From contig NZ_CP139976.1 of assembly GCF_034424625.1 (NCBI RefSeq), positions 5,642,001 through 5,706,000 of the forward strand: 64,000 nucleotides of DNA. Direction: 5' to 3'. Below the pieces are notes generated by a model. The model was not told where the DNA came from and did not search any database. It was given only the letters and a program-made list of their open reading frames with translations. This DNA comes from Janthinobacterium lividum (GTDB lineage: Bacteria > Pseudomonadota > Gammaproteobacteria > Burkholderiales > Burkholderiaceae_D). The first letter of the stretch is position 1. Each line of letters starts with the position of its first letter. Below, in pieces: positions 1 through 7,644 of the stretch. The translations under genes were made by a program, and so were the position numbers.

Positions 1-1
1 C

Positions 2-427
2 GTGCGCATGCCCGACATGAACGGCATCGCCCTGTTCGACCAGCTGGTCAAGCGCGACCTGACGGCGCGCCTGCCCGTGATTTTCCTCACCGGCCACGGC
101 GACGTGCCGATGGCCGTGGACAGCCTGAAACGGGGCGCCTTCGATTTCTTTGAAAAGCCGTTCAACGACAACGACCTGATGGACCGCGTGCAGCAGGGCC
201 TGGCCAACTCGCGCCAGGCGGGCGAACTGGCCGCCGTGCATGCGCGCCTGGCCACCCTGTCGACGCGCGAACGCGAAGTGCTGGACCTGATTTTGGCGGG
301 CAAGATGAACAAGGTGGTGGCCGACAAGCTGGGCATCAGCATGCGCACCGTGGAAGTCCACCGCGCGCATATCTTCGACAAGATGCAGGTCAAGACGGCA
401 GTGGAGCTGGCGGGGTTGTTGAAGTAA
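2..427 (+). CDS. Two-component response regulator, FixJ/NarL type (5' end off the window)
   Basis: C-terminal 141 residues of a response regulator that binds DNA when phosphorylated by a partner kinase. The visible part opens with VRMPDMNG, the stretch just after the phosphorylated Asp, so the Asp lies off the left edge. The conserved receiver Thr (FLTGHGDVPMAV) and Lys (FEKPF) follow. The C-terminus is a LuxR-type HTH (LSTREREVLDLILAG ... VADKLGISMRTVEVHRAHIFDKMQVKTAVEL). GHGDVPMAV and the HTH are typical of the FixJ/TodR/StyR group. The cognate kinase is probably upstream, outside the window. It ends just before a palindromic repeat. The family assignment is firm; the target genes are unknown. 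Confidence 0.9.
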   Translation: MRMPDMNGIALFDQLVKRDLTARLPVIFLTGHGDVPMAVDSLKRGAFDFFEKPFNDNDLMDRVQQGLANSRQAGELAAVHARLATLSTREREVLDLILAGKMNKVVADKLGISMRTVEVHRAHIFDKMQVKTAVELAGLLK

Positions 428-436
428 TGCAGCAAT

Positions 437-528
437 GTTGGATTACGCGGCGCTGGCGCGCCGCTAATCCAACCTACATTGCAATGTAGGTCGGGTAGGT
501 CGGGTTAGCGCTCAGCGCGTAACCCGAC
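437..528. repeat. REP/BIME-like palindromes, locus A
   Basis: Three adjacent palindromes: GTTGGATTA...TAATCCAAC (437-473), CCTACATT-GC-AATGTAGG (473-490) and GTCGGGTTA...TAACCCGAC (499-528). They belong to the same family as the elements near 11.5, 19.0 and 44.9 kb, with a core of GTCGGATTA-loop-TAATCCGAC followed by CTAC. They sit between a response regulator on + and the tail of the yqjH-like gene on -, and could act as transcript 3' ends. Confidence 0.8.
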
Positions 529-538
529 ACCACCGCCA

Positions 539-1366
539 TCACGCATCATGGTGCTCGTGATGCTCCGCCGCCCCATGCTTCCAGTAACTGGCCACATGCA
601 GGTGCTGCTTCGGCACACCGGCGTCAATAAAGTGCCCGCGCAAGCCCTGCACCTGCGCATGCTCGCACGCCACCCACACGTAACCGTCACCATCCTGCGG
701 CAAGGCGACCTGCGCCAATTCTTCCAGCAGCAGCGGCCCCTTGCGGCCATGGCGCGCGACCCAGCGCACGTCCAGCTGCGCGGCGCACTCCAACGCGATC
801 TGTTCGCCGTCTTCGACGATCTCGATCACGGCAATCGCCCGCGCCGTGGCCGGCAACTGCTCCAGGCGGCGGGCAATGGCCGGCAAGGCCGTCTGGTCGC
901 CCACCAGCACATACCAGTCGAAATCGAGCGGCACCAGCATGGAGCCGCGCGGTCCGCCCACGCCCAGGGTCTGGCCGGGCGCCGCTTGCGCCGCCCAGCT
1001 GGCCGCGGGGCCGTCGCCATGCAGCACGAAGTCGATTTCCAGCTCGCGCCGCGCGGCGTCATAGCGGCGCGGCGTGTAGTTACGGGCGATGGGACGCGCG
1101 CCTTCCGCGTACTGGATGGGATTCGGGCCATTGCCCAGCACGGGAAACACGGGCGCTGTCTCGCCCGGGGCGGGGAAGAACAGCTTGACGTGATCGTCGT
1201 GCGCCGGCGAGACAAAGCCATCCAGGTCGTCGCCCGCCAGGGTGATGCGGCGCATGTGCGGCGTCAGCTGCTCCGTTCGCACGACGGTGAGCACGCGCAG
1301 TTTCAAGTCATGCCGCACGCGCTCGATGGCATGCGGACGTGGTGCTGTAGGTGATGCAGTAGTCAT
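539..1366 (-). CDS. yqjH: Siderophore-interacting protein, YqjH-like NADPH-dependent ferric reductase
   Basis: A 275-residue cytoplasmic flavoprotein of the SIP/ViuB family, which reduces ferric siderophores to release iron. The N-terminal half is the FAD-binding beta-barrel with the RNYTPRRYD motif (RxYT flavin signature, about residue 95). The C-terminal half is the SIP NAD(P)H domain (YVLVGDQTALPAIARRLE, then VWVACEHAQVQGLRGHF). The C-terminus is His-rich (HHEHHDA). The ATG at 1364-1366 lies 22 bp after the stop of the PadR-type repressor, so the two are co-transcribed. In E. coli yqjH is repressed by YqjI, and the same pairing here supports the call. Length is normal for the family. Confidence 0.88.
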   Translation of the reverse strand: MTTASPTAPRPHAIERVRHDLKLRVLTVVRTEQLTPHMRRITLAGDDLDGFVSPAHDDHVKLFFPAPGETAPVFPVLGNGPNPIQYAEGARPIARNYTPRRYDAARRELEIDFVLHGDGPAASWAAQAAPGQTLGVGGPRGSMLVPLDFDWYVLVGDQTALPAIARRLEQLPATARAIAVIEIVEDGEQIALECAAQLDVRWVARHGRKGPLLLEELAQVALPQDGDGYVWVACEHAQVQGLRGHFIDAGVPKQHLHVASYWKHGAAEHHEHHDA

Positions 1367-1388
1367 TGCTTATCCTTGTAAAGTAGGC

Positions 1389-2063
1389 TCAGTGGCCGTC
1401 GACGATGGCATTCGCCGCCTGCTCCAGCACGGCGGAGACGCGCTCGGCTTCGGCGTCGTTCCAGCTGGTCTTGTTCAGCAACAGCGCATGCTTGAGGGTG
1501 TGCATGGCCTGGCGCACGCGCTCGGGCAAGGCGTTGCGCGCCTGGGCGCGGGCAAACATGTCGAGGCGGGCCAGGATGCCATCCACCTGGGCGCGGTTCT
1601 CGTCGAGATACGCGCGCCCCAGGTCCGTGATCGTGTAGAGCTTCTTGCCGCTGGCGCTCTCGCTTGAGGTGACGTGATCCTGCTCTTCCAGCAGGGTCAG
1701 GGTCGGGTACACGGCGCCCGGGCTGGGGGCGTAGGCGCCGCCGCAACGCTCTTCGATGGCCTTGATGATTTCATAGCCGTGGCGCGGGCTGATCTCGATC
1801 AGCGCCAGCACGATCAGCGGCAGGTCGCCGCGGCCGAAGACGCGCTCGGCCCGTTCGCCGCGCCCACGTCCACCTGGGCCACCGGGGCCGCCATGGCCCA
1901 TGCCGTCGCCGCGCTCGTCGAAACCGCGCGGGCCGCGGCCATGCATGGCGTATTCACTGCGGTGCTCGTGGCGGTGTTCGCCATGGTGATACTGCTGGCC
2001 GCAATGGCCGTGATGATGGTGATGGCCGTGATGGCCGTGTTCTGCGTGGTGTGAGTTTCTCAT
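1389..2063 (-). CDS. yqjI: PadR-family metal-responsive repressor, YqjI-like
   Basis: A 224-residue transcription factor. Residues 1-75 are a His/Gly-rich tail (HHGHHHHHGHCGQQYHHGEH, then a GPGGPGGRGRG stretch), expected to bind Ni/Fe. Residues 80-150 form the PadR winged helix (LIVLALIEISPRHGYEIIKAIEE ... PSPGAVYPTLTLLEEQDHV), and the rest is a dimerising helix region. E. coli YqjI has the same layout and represses yqjH in response to nickel. Here the repressor gene is upstream of the reductase gene on the same strand, not divergent as in E. coli. The promoter region carries a long AT-rich inverted repeat that would be its operator, implying autoregulation. Confidence 0.9.
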   Translation of the reverse strand: MRNSHHAEHGHHGHHHHHGHCGQQYHHGEHRHEHRSEYAMHGRGPRGFDERGDGMGHGGPGGPGGRGRGERAERVFGRGDLPLIVLALIEISPRHGYEIIKAIEERCGGAYAPSPGAVYPTLTLLEEQDHVTSSESASGKKLYTITDLGRAYLDENRAQVDGILARLDMFARAQARNALPERVRQAMHTLKHALLLNKTSWNDAEAERVSAVLEQAANAIVDGH

Positions 2064-2077
2064 GTTTTCTCTTTAAA

Positions 2078-2119
2078 GATATATCGTTAGTAGGTATCGT
2101 CATTTTATAACGATATATC
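2078..2119. promoter_or_regulatory. Candidate YqjI operator, 12-bp perfect inverted repeat
   Basis: GATATATCGTTA at 2078-2089 is repeated in inverse as TAACGATATATC at 2108-2119, with 18 bp between the arms. GATATATC is also palindromic in itself. It starts 14 bp upstream of the yqjI-like ATG, in a locally AT-rich patch. Position and symmetry fit an autoregulatory operator. The binding protein is inferred, not shown. Confidence 0.7.
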
Positions 2120-2176
2120 GATAAGTCAAGGAGAAATTTGTTATGCTCGTCTTTCCGCAATCGACACGCCCTTGCC

Positions 2177-2554
2177 ATGCCTGAAAAAACTGTCCCAGAA
2201 AAAATGTATGTGAAAAATGCCACGGCCCTGGCCGTGCTCAATGACGGCGGCGAGCATGGGGAATTGCTGGCGCAGTTGCCGCCAGAGCGGCTGGTGCGGG
2301 ACGGTGAAAATGCCGACTGGCTATTGCTGTTCGCGCGCAGCCGCGCGGAACTGGAGCAGTACCTGCCGGCGTCGCGGGCGCGCCTGGCGCCCGGCGGCGC
2401 GCTCTGGGTGGCGTACCGCAAGGGCGGCATCAAAGCGGGCAGCGACATCCAGCGCGACGATATCCGCGGCTTTGCGCAAACCATGGGCCTCGACAGCGTG
2501 GCCATGGTCGCCATCGATGGCGAGTGGTCGGCGCTGCGCCTGAAGCAGGTTTAA
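2177..2554 (+). CDS. DUF3052-like small protein of unknown function
   Basis: A 125-residue soluble protein, counted from the ATG at 2177. It matches the general pattern of DUF3052: a segment DWLLLFARSRAELEQYLP, then LAPGGALWVAYRKGG, then DIQRDDIRGFAQTMGLDSV and a C-terminal IDGEWSALRL. No catalytic motif is visible. The frame stays open to a TTG at 2138, which has AAGGAG a few bases upstream. The same AAGGAG is better placed for a 13-codon ORF at 2143-2184 whose stop overlaps this ATG. The gene is divergent from the yqjI-like gene across the inverted repeat, so it may share that control. The start is uncertain. Confidence 0.65.
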   Translation: MPEKTVPEKMYVKNATALAVLNDGGEHGELLAQLPPERLVRDGENADWLLLFARSRAELEQYLPASRARLAPGGALWVAYRKGGIKAGSDIQRDDIRGFAQTMGLDSVAMVAIDGEWSALRLKQV

Positions 2555-2584
2555 ACGCAGGGATAAACGCAGAAATAAACGCAG
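2552..2584. repeat. Tandem 12-bp repeat, three units, each with an in-frame TAA
   Basis: TAAACGCAG occurs at 2552, 2564 and 2576 with a strict 12-bp period (spacers GGA and AAA). The first unit contains the stop codon of the DUF3052-like gene, so the mRNA has three consecutive in-frame TAA codons. It lies between that gene and the 3' end of queG. Confidence 0.8.
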
Positions 2585-2585
2585 G

Positions 2586-3677
2586 TCAGGCGATGCCGTG
2601 CAGCGCCAGCGCCCATTCGACGTGTTCGCGCACGATGGCCGATGGGTGCTCGCGGCGCGACAGCAGGGCGGCGACGATGTCGGCCTGGCCCCGGGCCTTG
2701 GTCGCCGCGTTGCCCATGCCGACGGCCAGGTTGCGCAGCCAGCGTTCGTGGCCGATGCGGCGGATCGCGCTGCCTTCCATGCGGCGGTTGAACTCTTCTT
2801 CCGTCCAGGCGAACAGTTCCACCATGCCGGCGCTGCCCAGGCTGTGGCGCTCGTCGAAGTCCGGCACGACGGCGCGCTGGGCGAACTTGTTCCACGGGCA
2901 GACGGTCTGGCAATCGTCGCAGCCATACACCTTGTTGCCGATCAAGGGGCGCATCTCGACGGGAATGGCCCCCTTCAATTCGATCGTCAGGTAGGAGATG
3001 CAGCGGCGCGCGTCAAGCTGGTACGGCCCCAGGATGGCTTGCGTCGGGCACACCGTGATGCACGCCGAGCACTGGCCGCAGCGCGGGGTCTCCGGCGGGT
3101 CGACGGGCAGCGGCACGTCGATGAGTATCTCGCCGAGGAAAAAGAAGGAACCGCCCTGGCGGTTGATCAGCAAGGTATGCTTGCCGCGCCAGCCCAGCCC
3201 GCCCTTTTGCGCCAGCTCGACTTCCATCACGGGCGCCGAATCGCTGAAGACGCGGTAGCCGAAGTCGCCGATCTCGCCCTTGATGCGCTCGGCCAGCTGC
3301 TGCAGGCGCGAACGCATGACCTTGTGATAGTCGCGGCCGCGCGCATACACGGAGATCACGGCCGCCGCGGGATCGGCATCGCGCGCCGCCTCGTGCTCAC
3401 GCCAGTCGGGCCCCAGCGCCGGCGGCAGATAATTCATGCGCGCGCTGATGGCGCGCACCGTGCCCGGCACCAGTTCGGCCGGGCGCGCACGCTTCATGCC
3501 GTGGCTGGCCATGTAATCCATTTCGCCGTGATACCCTGCATCGAGCCAGGCTTGCAAGGGCGCTTCCATGTGCGACAGGTCCACGTCGGCGATACGCACC
3601 TCGGCAAAACCCAGCTCGCGCCCCCATTCTTTAATGGTGCGCGCCAAGGCGGCGAGATCGGTGACGGTGGCGGACAT
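2586..3677 (-). CDS. queG: Epoxyqueuosine reductase QueG
   Basis: A 363-residue enzyme for the last step of queuosine synthesis at tRNA position 34: cobalamin- and Fe-S-dependent reduction of epoxyqueuosine. Two 4Fe-4S motifs are visible: CGQCSACITVC (Cys200, 203, 206, 210) and CDDCQTVC (Cys253, 256, 260). The catalytic Asp lies in SDSAPVMEVELA (Asp146). The C-terminal HEAT-like part matches longer QueG proteins. The ATG at 3675-3677 is divergent from tsaE, 78 bp away. It makes an unusually complete local set of tRNA-modification genes with tsaE, miaA and miaB. Confidence 0.96.
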   Translation of the reverse strand: MSATVTDLAALARTIKEWGRELGFAEVRIADVDLSHMEAPLQAWLDAGYHGEMDYMASHGMKRARPAELVPGTVRAISARMNYLPPALGPDWREHEAARDADPAAAVISVYARGRDYHKVMRSRLQQLAERIKGEIGDFGYRVFSDSAPVMEVELAQKGGLGWRGKHTLLINRQGGSFFFLGEILIDVPLPVDPPETPRCGQCSACITVCPTQAILGPYQLDARRCISYLTIELKGAIPVEMRPLIGNKVYGCDDCQTVCPWNKFAQRAVVPDFDERHSLGSAGMVELFAWTEEEFNRRMEGSAIRRIGHERWLRNLAVGMGNAATKARGQADIVAALLSRREHPSAIVREHVEWALALHGIA

Positions 3678-3755
3678 AGGGGACTTTACGGAAAACGGCA
3701 GGCGCGCGGGCGGTTACAATGACAGCAGCCTCCATTTTATGCGATACCGAAGATA

Positions 3756-4244
3756 ATGACCGAACACTTCAAAGCCCACCTCCACGACGAAGCCGGCACC
3801 GCCGCGCTGGGCGCCGCGCTGGCGCGCGCACTGGCGCCGGGCCTGGCGATCTACCTGCACGGCGACCTGGGCGCCGGCAAGACGGCCCTCACGCGCGCCC
3901 TGCTGCACGCGGCCGGCCATGCGGGCCACGTGAAAAGCCCCACCTATACCTTGTCCGAACCGTACACGGTGCAGCTCGATGGCCAGAGCGTCAACGTCAT
4001 CCATTTCGACCTGTACCGCATGGGCAGCGCCGAGGAATTCCTCGACGCGGGTTTTCGCGAAGACTTCGACGGCCGCAATATCTGCATCGTCGAATGGCCG
4101 GAGAAAGCCGAGCCGGTGCTGCCGCCGGCGGACCTGAATATTTATTTGAACGTTGCGGGTACAGGACGTGATGTAGAATTGCAAGCGTCTTCTGAATTGG
4201 GTCTGTCATGCCTTCACCGTCTCAAATTCGCCCCGAACCTTTGA
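3756..4244 (+). CDS. tsaE: tRNA threonylcarbamoyladenosine biosynthesis ATPase TsaE
   Basis: A 162-residue P-loop ATPase that works with TsaB and TsaD to install t6A at position 37 of ANN-decoding tRNAs. Walker A is GDLGAGKT (residues 36-43). The family motif SPTYTLSEPY follows, then HFDLYRM and the late CIVEWPEKAEPVLP (WPE signature). The 3' end overlaps the amiC start by 37 bp in another frame, so the two genes are translationally linked. This tsaE-amiC order is common in proteobacteria. The last ~20 residues come from the overlap and look less conserved. Confidence 0.95.
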   Translation: MTEHFKAHLHDEAGTAALGAALARALAPGLAIYLHGDLGAGKTALTRALLHAAGHAGHVKSPTYTLSEPYTVQLDGQSVNVIHFDLYRMGSAEEFLDAGFREDFDGRNICIVEWPEKAEPVLPPADLNIYLNVAGTGRDVELQASSELGLSCLHRLKFAPNL

Positions 4245-5608
4245 TCTCCTCGCCCATCACCCGGCGCACGGTGCTCAAGGCCGGCGGCACCCTGCTGCTG
4301 TCCGTGTTCGCGCCCATGTCGGCGATGGCGGCGCAAATTCTCGCCGTGCGCGTCTGGCCGGCCGAGGACTATACCCGCGTCACGCTGGAAAACGACAGCA
4401 TCCTCAAGGCGACCCACTTCATCGTCAAGGACCCGGAACGCCTGGTGGTCGACATCGAAGGACTGGAACTCAATCCAACGCTCAAGGGCCTGGTGGCGAA
4501 GATCCAGTCGAACGACCCCTACATCAAGCAGGTGCGCGTGGGCCAGAACCGGCCCAACGTCGTGCGCCTGGTATTCGACCTGAAGGAAGAGGTCACGCCG
4601 CAGCTGTTTACGCTGCCGCCGGCCGGCTCCTACAACCACCGTTTGATCTTCGACCTGTATCCCGTGCACGAGCCGGACCTGATCGCGCAAATGATCGAAA
4701 AGGGCGACTGGTCGAGCGACCCCGCCAAGCCGCCGATGGCCGGCACGCATACGCCGCCGCCCGCGCTGCCCCTGCCCGACAGCGGCAAGCCGCCCGTGGC
4801 CGCCGTCGTGCCACCGGTAGCGCCCATCGTGCCGCCCGTGCCCGACATCCGCCCGGAACAGCGTCCCGAAGCGCGCCCGCTGCCGGGCCAGAAGGTGGTG
4901 CGCATGATTACCATCGCGCTCGATCCCGGCCACGGCGGCGAAGATCCTGGCGCCATGGGCAGCCGGGGCAGCCGCGAAAAAGACGTGGTGCTGGCCATCG
5001 CCAAGCGCCTCAAGACCAAGCTGGAACTGCAGCCAAACATGCGCGTCATGCTCACGCGCGACGCCGACTTCTTCGTCCCGCTGGGCATGCGCGTGGAAAA
5101 GGCGCGCAAGGTACAGGCCGACCTGTTCGTCTCGATCCACGCCGACGCCTTCATCCAGCCGACGGCGCGCGGCTCGTCCGTCTTCGTGCTGTCCGAAAAA
5201 GGCGCCACCTCGACGGCCGCGCGCTGGCTGGCCAACAAGGAAAACCAGGCCGACCTGATTGGCGGCGTGAACGTAAAGAACCACGACAAGCAGCTGGCCA
5301 GCGTGCTGCTCGACCTGTCGACAACGGCGCAGATCAATGACAGCATGAAGCTGGGCAAGGCCGTGCTGCGCGAAATCGGCGGCATCAACCGTCTGCACAA
5401 GGGTTCCGTCGAGCAGGCCGGCTTCGCCGTGCTGAAGGCGCCGGACATTCCCTCCATCCTGATCGAGACGGCGTTCATCTCCAATCCGGAAGAAGAAGCC
5501 AAGCTGACCGACAACGGCTATCAGGACCAGATGGCCGACGCCATCGTCACGGGCATCAAGAATTATTTTGCCAAGAATCCGCCGCTGGCGAAAAGCCGCC
5601 TGACCTGA
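4208..5608 (+). CDS. amiC: N-acetylmuramoyl-L-alanine amidase AmiC, Tat-exported
   Basis: A 466-residue periplasmic amidase that cuts the stem peptide from murein during cell separation. Residues 18-42 form a twin-arginine signal (ITRRTVLKAGG, hydrophobic core, AMA cleavage site), as in E. coli AmiC. An AMIN domain (about 45-155) targets the septum. A Pro-rich linker (about 175-230) leads to the Amidase_3 catalytic domain with the Zn ligands in LDPGHGGEDPG, the later SIHAD and the Glu in ILIETAFISN. The start overlaps the tsaE end. AmiC-type enzymes are activated by NlpD/EnvC-type partners, none of which is seen here. Confidence 0.94.
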   Translation: MPSPSQIRPEPLISSPITRRTVLKAGGTLLLSVFAPMSAMAAQILAVRVWPAEDYTRVTLENDSILKATHFIVKDPERLVVDIEGLELNPTLKGLVAKIQSNDPYIKQVRVGQNRPNVVRLVFDLKEEVTPQLFTLPPAGSYNHRLIFDLYPVHEPDLIAQMIEKGDWSSDPAKPPMAGTHTPPPALPLPDSGKPPVAAVVPPVAPIVPPVPDIRPEQRPEARPLPGQKVVRMITIALDPGHGGEDPGAMGSRGSREKDVVLAIAKRLKTKLELQPNMRVMLTRDADFFVPLGMRVEKARKVQADLFVSIHADAFIQPTARGSSVFVLSEKGATSTAARWLANKENQADLIGGVNVKNHDKQLASVLLDLSTTAQINDSMKLGKAVLREIGGINRLHKGSVEQAGFAVLKAPDIPSILIETAFISNPEEEAKLTDNGYQDQMADAIVTGIKNYFAKNPPLAKSRLT

Positions 5609-5622
5609 CATGAAAGCCTAGC

Positions 5623-6459
5623 ATGAGCAAGAGTATCTTTGGCGAGCTGCCGGCCGTGACCATCCGCGCCGCCGACGGCGCGCAGGCGACCGTCACCCTG
5701 TACGGCGGCCACCTGGTCTCGTGGCAGACCAGCGATGGCCAGGAGCGCCTGTTCTGCAGCCGGGATTCCGCGCTCGATGGCAGCCGCGCCATCCGTGGCG
5801 GCGTGCCCGTGATCTTTCCCCAGTTCGGCGCGCGCGGCACGGGCATGCGCCACGGCTTTGCGCGCGTGGCGACCTGGCAGCTGGAATCGAGCGGCGACAC
5901 CGATGGCGCTGCATGGGCGCAATTTGCCCTGACCCAGGCTGACTTGCCGGAAGCGATCGCCGCCACCTGGGCCTATGCCTTCACCTTGCGCCTGCGCGTG
6001 GCCGTCAAGGCGCAGACGCTGGAACTGAACCTGTCAGTGCATAACACGGGCGAGCAGGCGTTTCCATTCTCGGCGGCCCTGCACAGCTATTTTTCGATAG
6101 ATCAATTGAGCGAGGCGCGCGTCGGCGGCTTGCAGCGCGTGCGCTATTCGGACGAAACGCCGCAAGATGCCTTGCAGGCGGAAGAAGTGCTGCAATTCGC
6201 GGACAAGCTGGACCGCATCTACTACCAGCTGCCGGGCGCCTTGAGTCTGCAGTCCGGCGGCCATACGCTGCGCCTGGAACAGCAGGGTTTTACGGACGCC
6301 GTCGTGTGGAACCCGGGCGCGCAAGACGCGGCCGCCCTGCCCGACCTGGCCGACGATGAATACCAGCGCTTCATCTGCATCGAGCCAGCCCTGATCCAGC
6401 CCGACCTGCTGGCCGCCGGCGCCGAATGGACGGGCCGCCAGCATCTCGCATTTATTTAA
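5623..6459 (+). CDS. D-hexose-6-phosphate mutarotase (YeaD-like aldose 1-epimerase)
   Basis: A 278-residue protein of the galactose mutarotase superfamily, glucose-6-phosphate 1-epimerase branch. It would interconvert the alpha and beta anomers of hexose-6-phosphates in the cytoplasm. Family signatures are GGHLVSWQTSDGQERLFCS near the N-terminus, RGGVPVIFPQFG, the catalytic His in HGFAR, FSAALHSYF in the middle and WNPG near the C-terminus. It begins 14 bp after amiC, so the two are probably co-transcribed. Its stop overlaps the end of the convergent carbonic anhydrase gene by 4 bp. Confidence 0.9.
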   Translation: MSKSIFGELPAVTIRAADGAQATVTLYGGHLVSWQTSDGQERLFCSRDSALDGSRAIRGGVPVIFPQFGARGTGMRHGFARVATWQLESSGDTDGAAWAQFALTQADLPEAIAATWAYAFTLRLRVAVKAQTLELNLSVHNTGEQAFPFSAALHSYFSIDQLSEARVGGLQRVRYSDETPQDALQAEEVLQFADKLDRIYYQLPGALSLQSGGHTLRLEQQGFTDAVVWNPGAQDAAALPDLADDEYQRFICIEPALIQPDLLAAGAEWTGRQHLAFI

Positions 6460-7487
6460 TTCGACTCCTTGATGATGCGGCCGTTGGCAGGCTGGATCGG
6501 GCGCGCATTCAAGGGATACAAGCGGCTGAACAGCGCCATCTGCGCCGGCGAAGCCTGCACCGGCTGCTTCATCACCAGCCACAGCACGCCTTCGCTGCAA
6601 GGCGGCTCCGTCATCGACCCCATGTACGTGTAGTAATCGCGCCGCGTGGGCAGCATCTCGGCCGGGTCGAGCAGGATGGTCGGCTGCATGGTCTCGAATT
6701 TTTCCAGCGGCAGGTTGTTCCACACGGTCTGGATGGTCGCTTGCGGCGCGCCCCGCTCCAGCAGCAGCGCCAGCACGGCTTGCCGGCCTTCCGCATCGCG
6801 GTGCACCAGGTGCACCACCATCTCGAATGCCTTGCCATTGATGCGCTCTTCGGACGGACGGTGGAAATGGAATTGCTGCAGCTCGAACATGCGGTTCTGC
6901 ACCGTGATGTAATTGCCGCCGCTCACGCCCACCTGCACCGTGTGGCCATTGTCGACCACATTGAACGACGACGGATGGTAGTCAAAGCTGATCTGCTCGA
7001 GTTCCACCTTCATGCCGTCGCGGATATCGATCGGCGACTGCCGGCTGCCATTGCCGCACTTGGCCCAGTCGACATTGATCTTGCTCCAGTGGGCCGGGCC
7101 GCTGTCGCCTTCGTACGACCAGTGCGTGCCGCGCGGCACGGGCGGCGGTGGCGGCGGCGCGGCCTTCACCACGGCGGCGCGCTTGGCGCGGGCGGCGGCG
7201 CGGGCCGCCTGGGTCGCGCGCATTTCCGCCAGGCGCGCCGCGATGCGTTCGGACAGGTCGACTTCGGCCGCTTCTTCCTTCTCGCGCGCCGTGGGCGCGA
7301 CGACGACAGGCGCCTTGGCCTCCTTGCCCTTCACCGATTCGGTCAGGGTTTTCATGGCGGCCGCGCGCGCCGACGCCGACATGGGCGCGGATGCGGCGGC
7401 GCTCGCCGGGGCGGGGGCATCTTTGGCGCTTGCCATGGCCGTCATCGCGGCAAGGCTGCAAGCTAACAGGGCGCTCAAATGTCGCAT
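6456..7487 (-). CDS. Alpha-type carbonic anhydrase with long Ala/Lys-rich N-terminal region
   Basis: A 343-residue periplasmic enzyme that interconverts CO2 and bicarbonate. The start chosen is the ATG at 7485-7487, which gives a clean signal peptide (MRHLSALLACSLAAMTAMASA); the longer open frame upstream is not convincing. Residues ~25-120 are low-complexity Ala/Lys/Glu/Arg, likely coiled coil, ending in a poly-Pro linker. The catalytic domain (about 125-343) has THWSYEG, NGSRQSPIDI, the Zn ligands in QQFHFHRPSEE and VVHLVHRD, and the late TEPPCSEGVLW. The extra ~100-residue segment between signal and enzyme is unusual for bacterial alpha-CAs. Confidence 0.92.
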   Translation of the reverse strand: MRHLSALLACSLAAMTAMASAKDAPAPASAAASAPMSASARAAAMKTLTESVKGKEAKAPVVVAPTAREKEEAAEVDLSERIAARLAEMRATQAARAAARAKRAAVVKAAPPPPPPVPRGTHWSYEGDSGPAHWSKINVDWAKCGNGSRQSPIDIRDGMKVELEQISFDYHPSSFNVVDNGHTVQVGVSGGNYITVQNRMFELQQFHFHRPSEERINGKAFEMVVHLVHRDAEGRQAVLALLLERGAPQATIQTVWNNLPLEKFETMQPTILLDPAEMLPTRRDYYTYMGSMTEPPCSEGVLWLVMKQPVQASPAQMALFSRLYPLNARPIQPANGRIIKESN

Positions 7488-7577
7488 GGAAATCCAGAAA
7501 GTGAGAATACCCTCTGGTTTACGGCTGGAAAGCAACAAAACTTGAATCAGCGCGGGAGTAAAACAGAAACAAGGCAG

Positions 7578-7636
7578 AGAAAAACGGGATCCGGGGCCGG
7601 CTGCGGGCTGTGCCGCAGCGCGCTTGCCCCGGATCC
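7578..7636 (-). terminator. Intrinsic terminator of the dedA gene
   Basis: A 10-bp stem (GGATCCGGGG at 7587-7596 with CCCCGGATCC at 7627-7636) encloses an inner CTGCGG/CCGCAG hairpin (7601-7618). On the minus strand it is followed by CGTTTTTCTC. It lies 9 bp beyond the dedA stop codon. Confidence 0.75.
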
Positions 7637-7644
7637 ATGCGGCC

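Noticed and set aside
548..1354. 268-codon plus-strand frame opposite the yqjH-like gene
   Set aside because: It is the complement of a well-supported gene, His/Arg-rich with no family look, as expected of shadows in GC-rich DNA.
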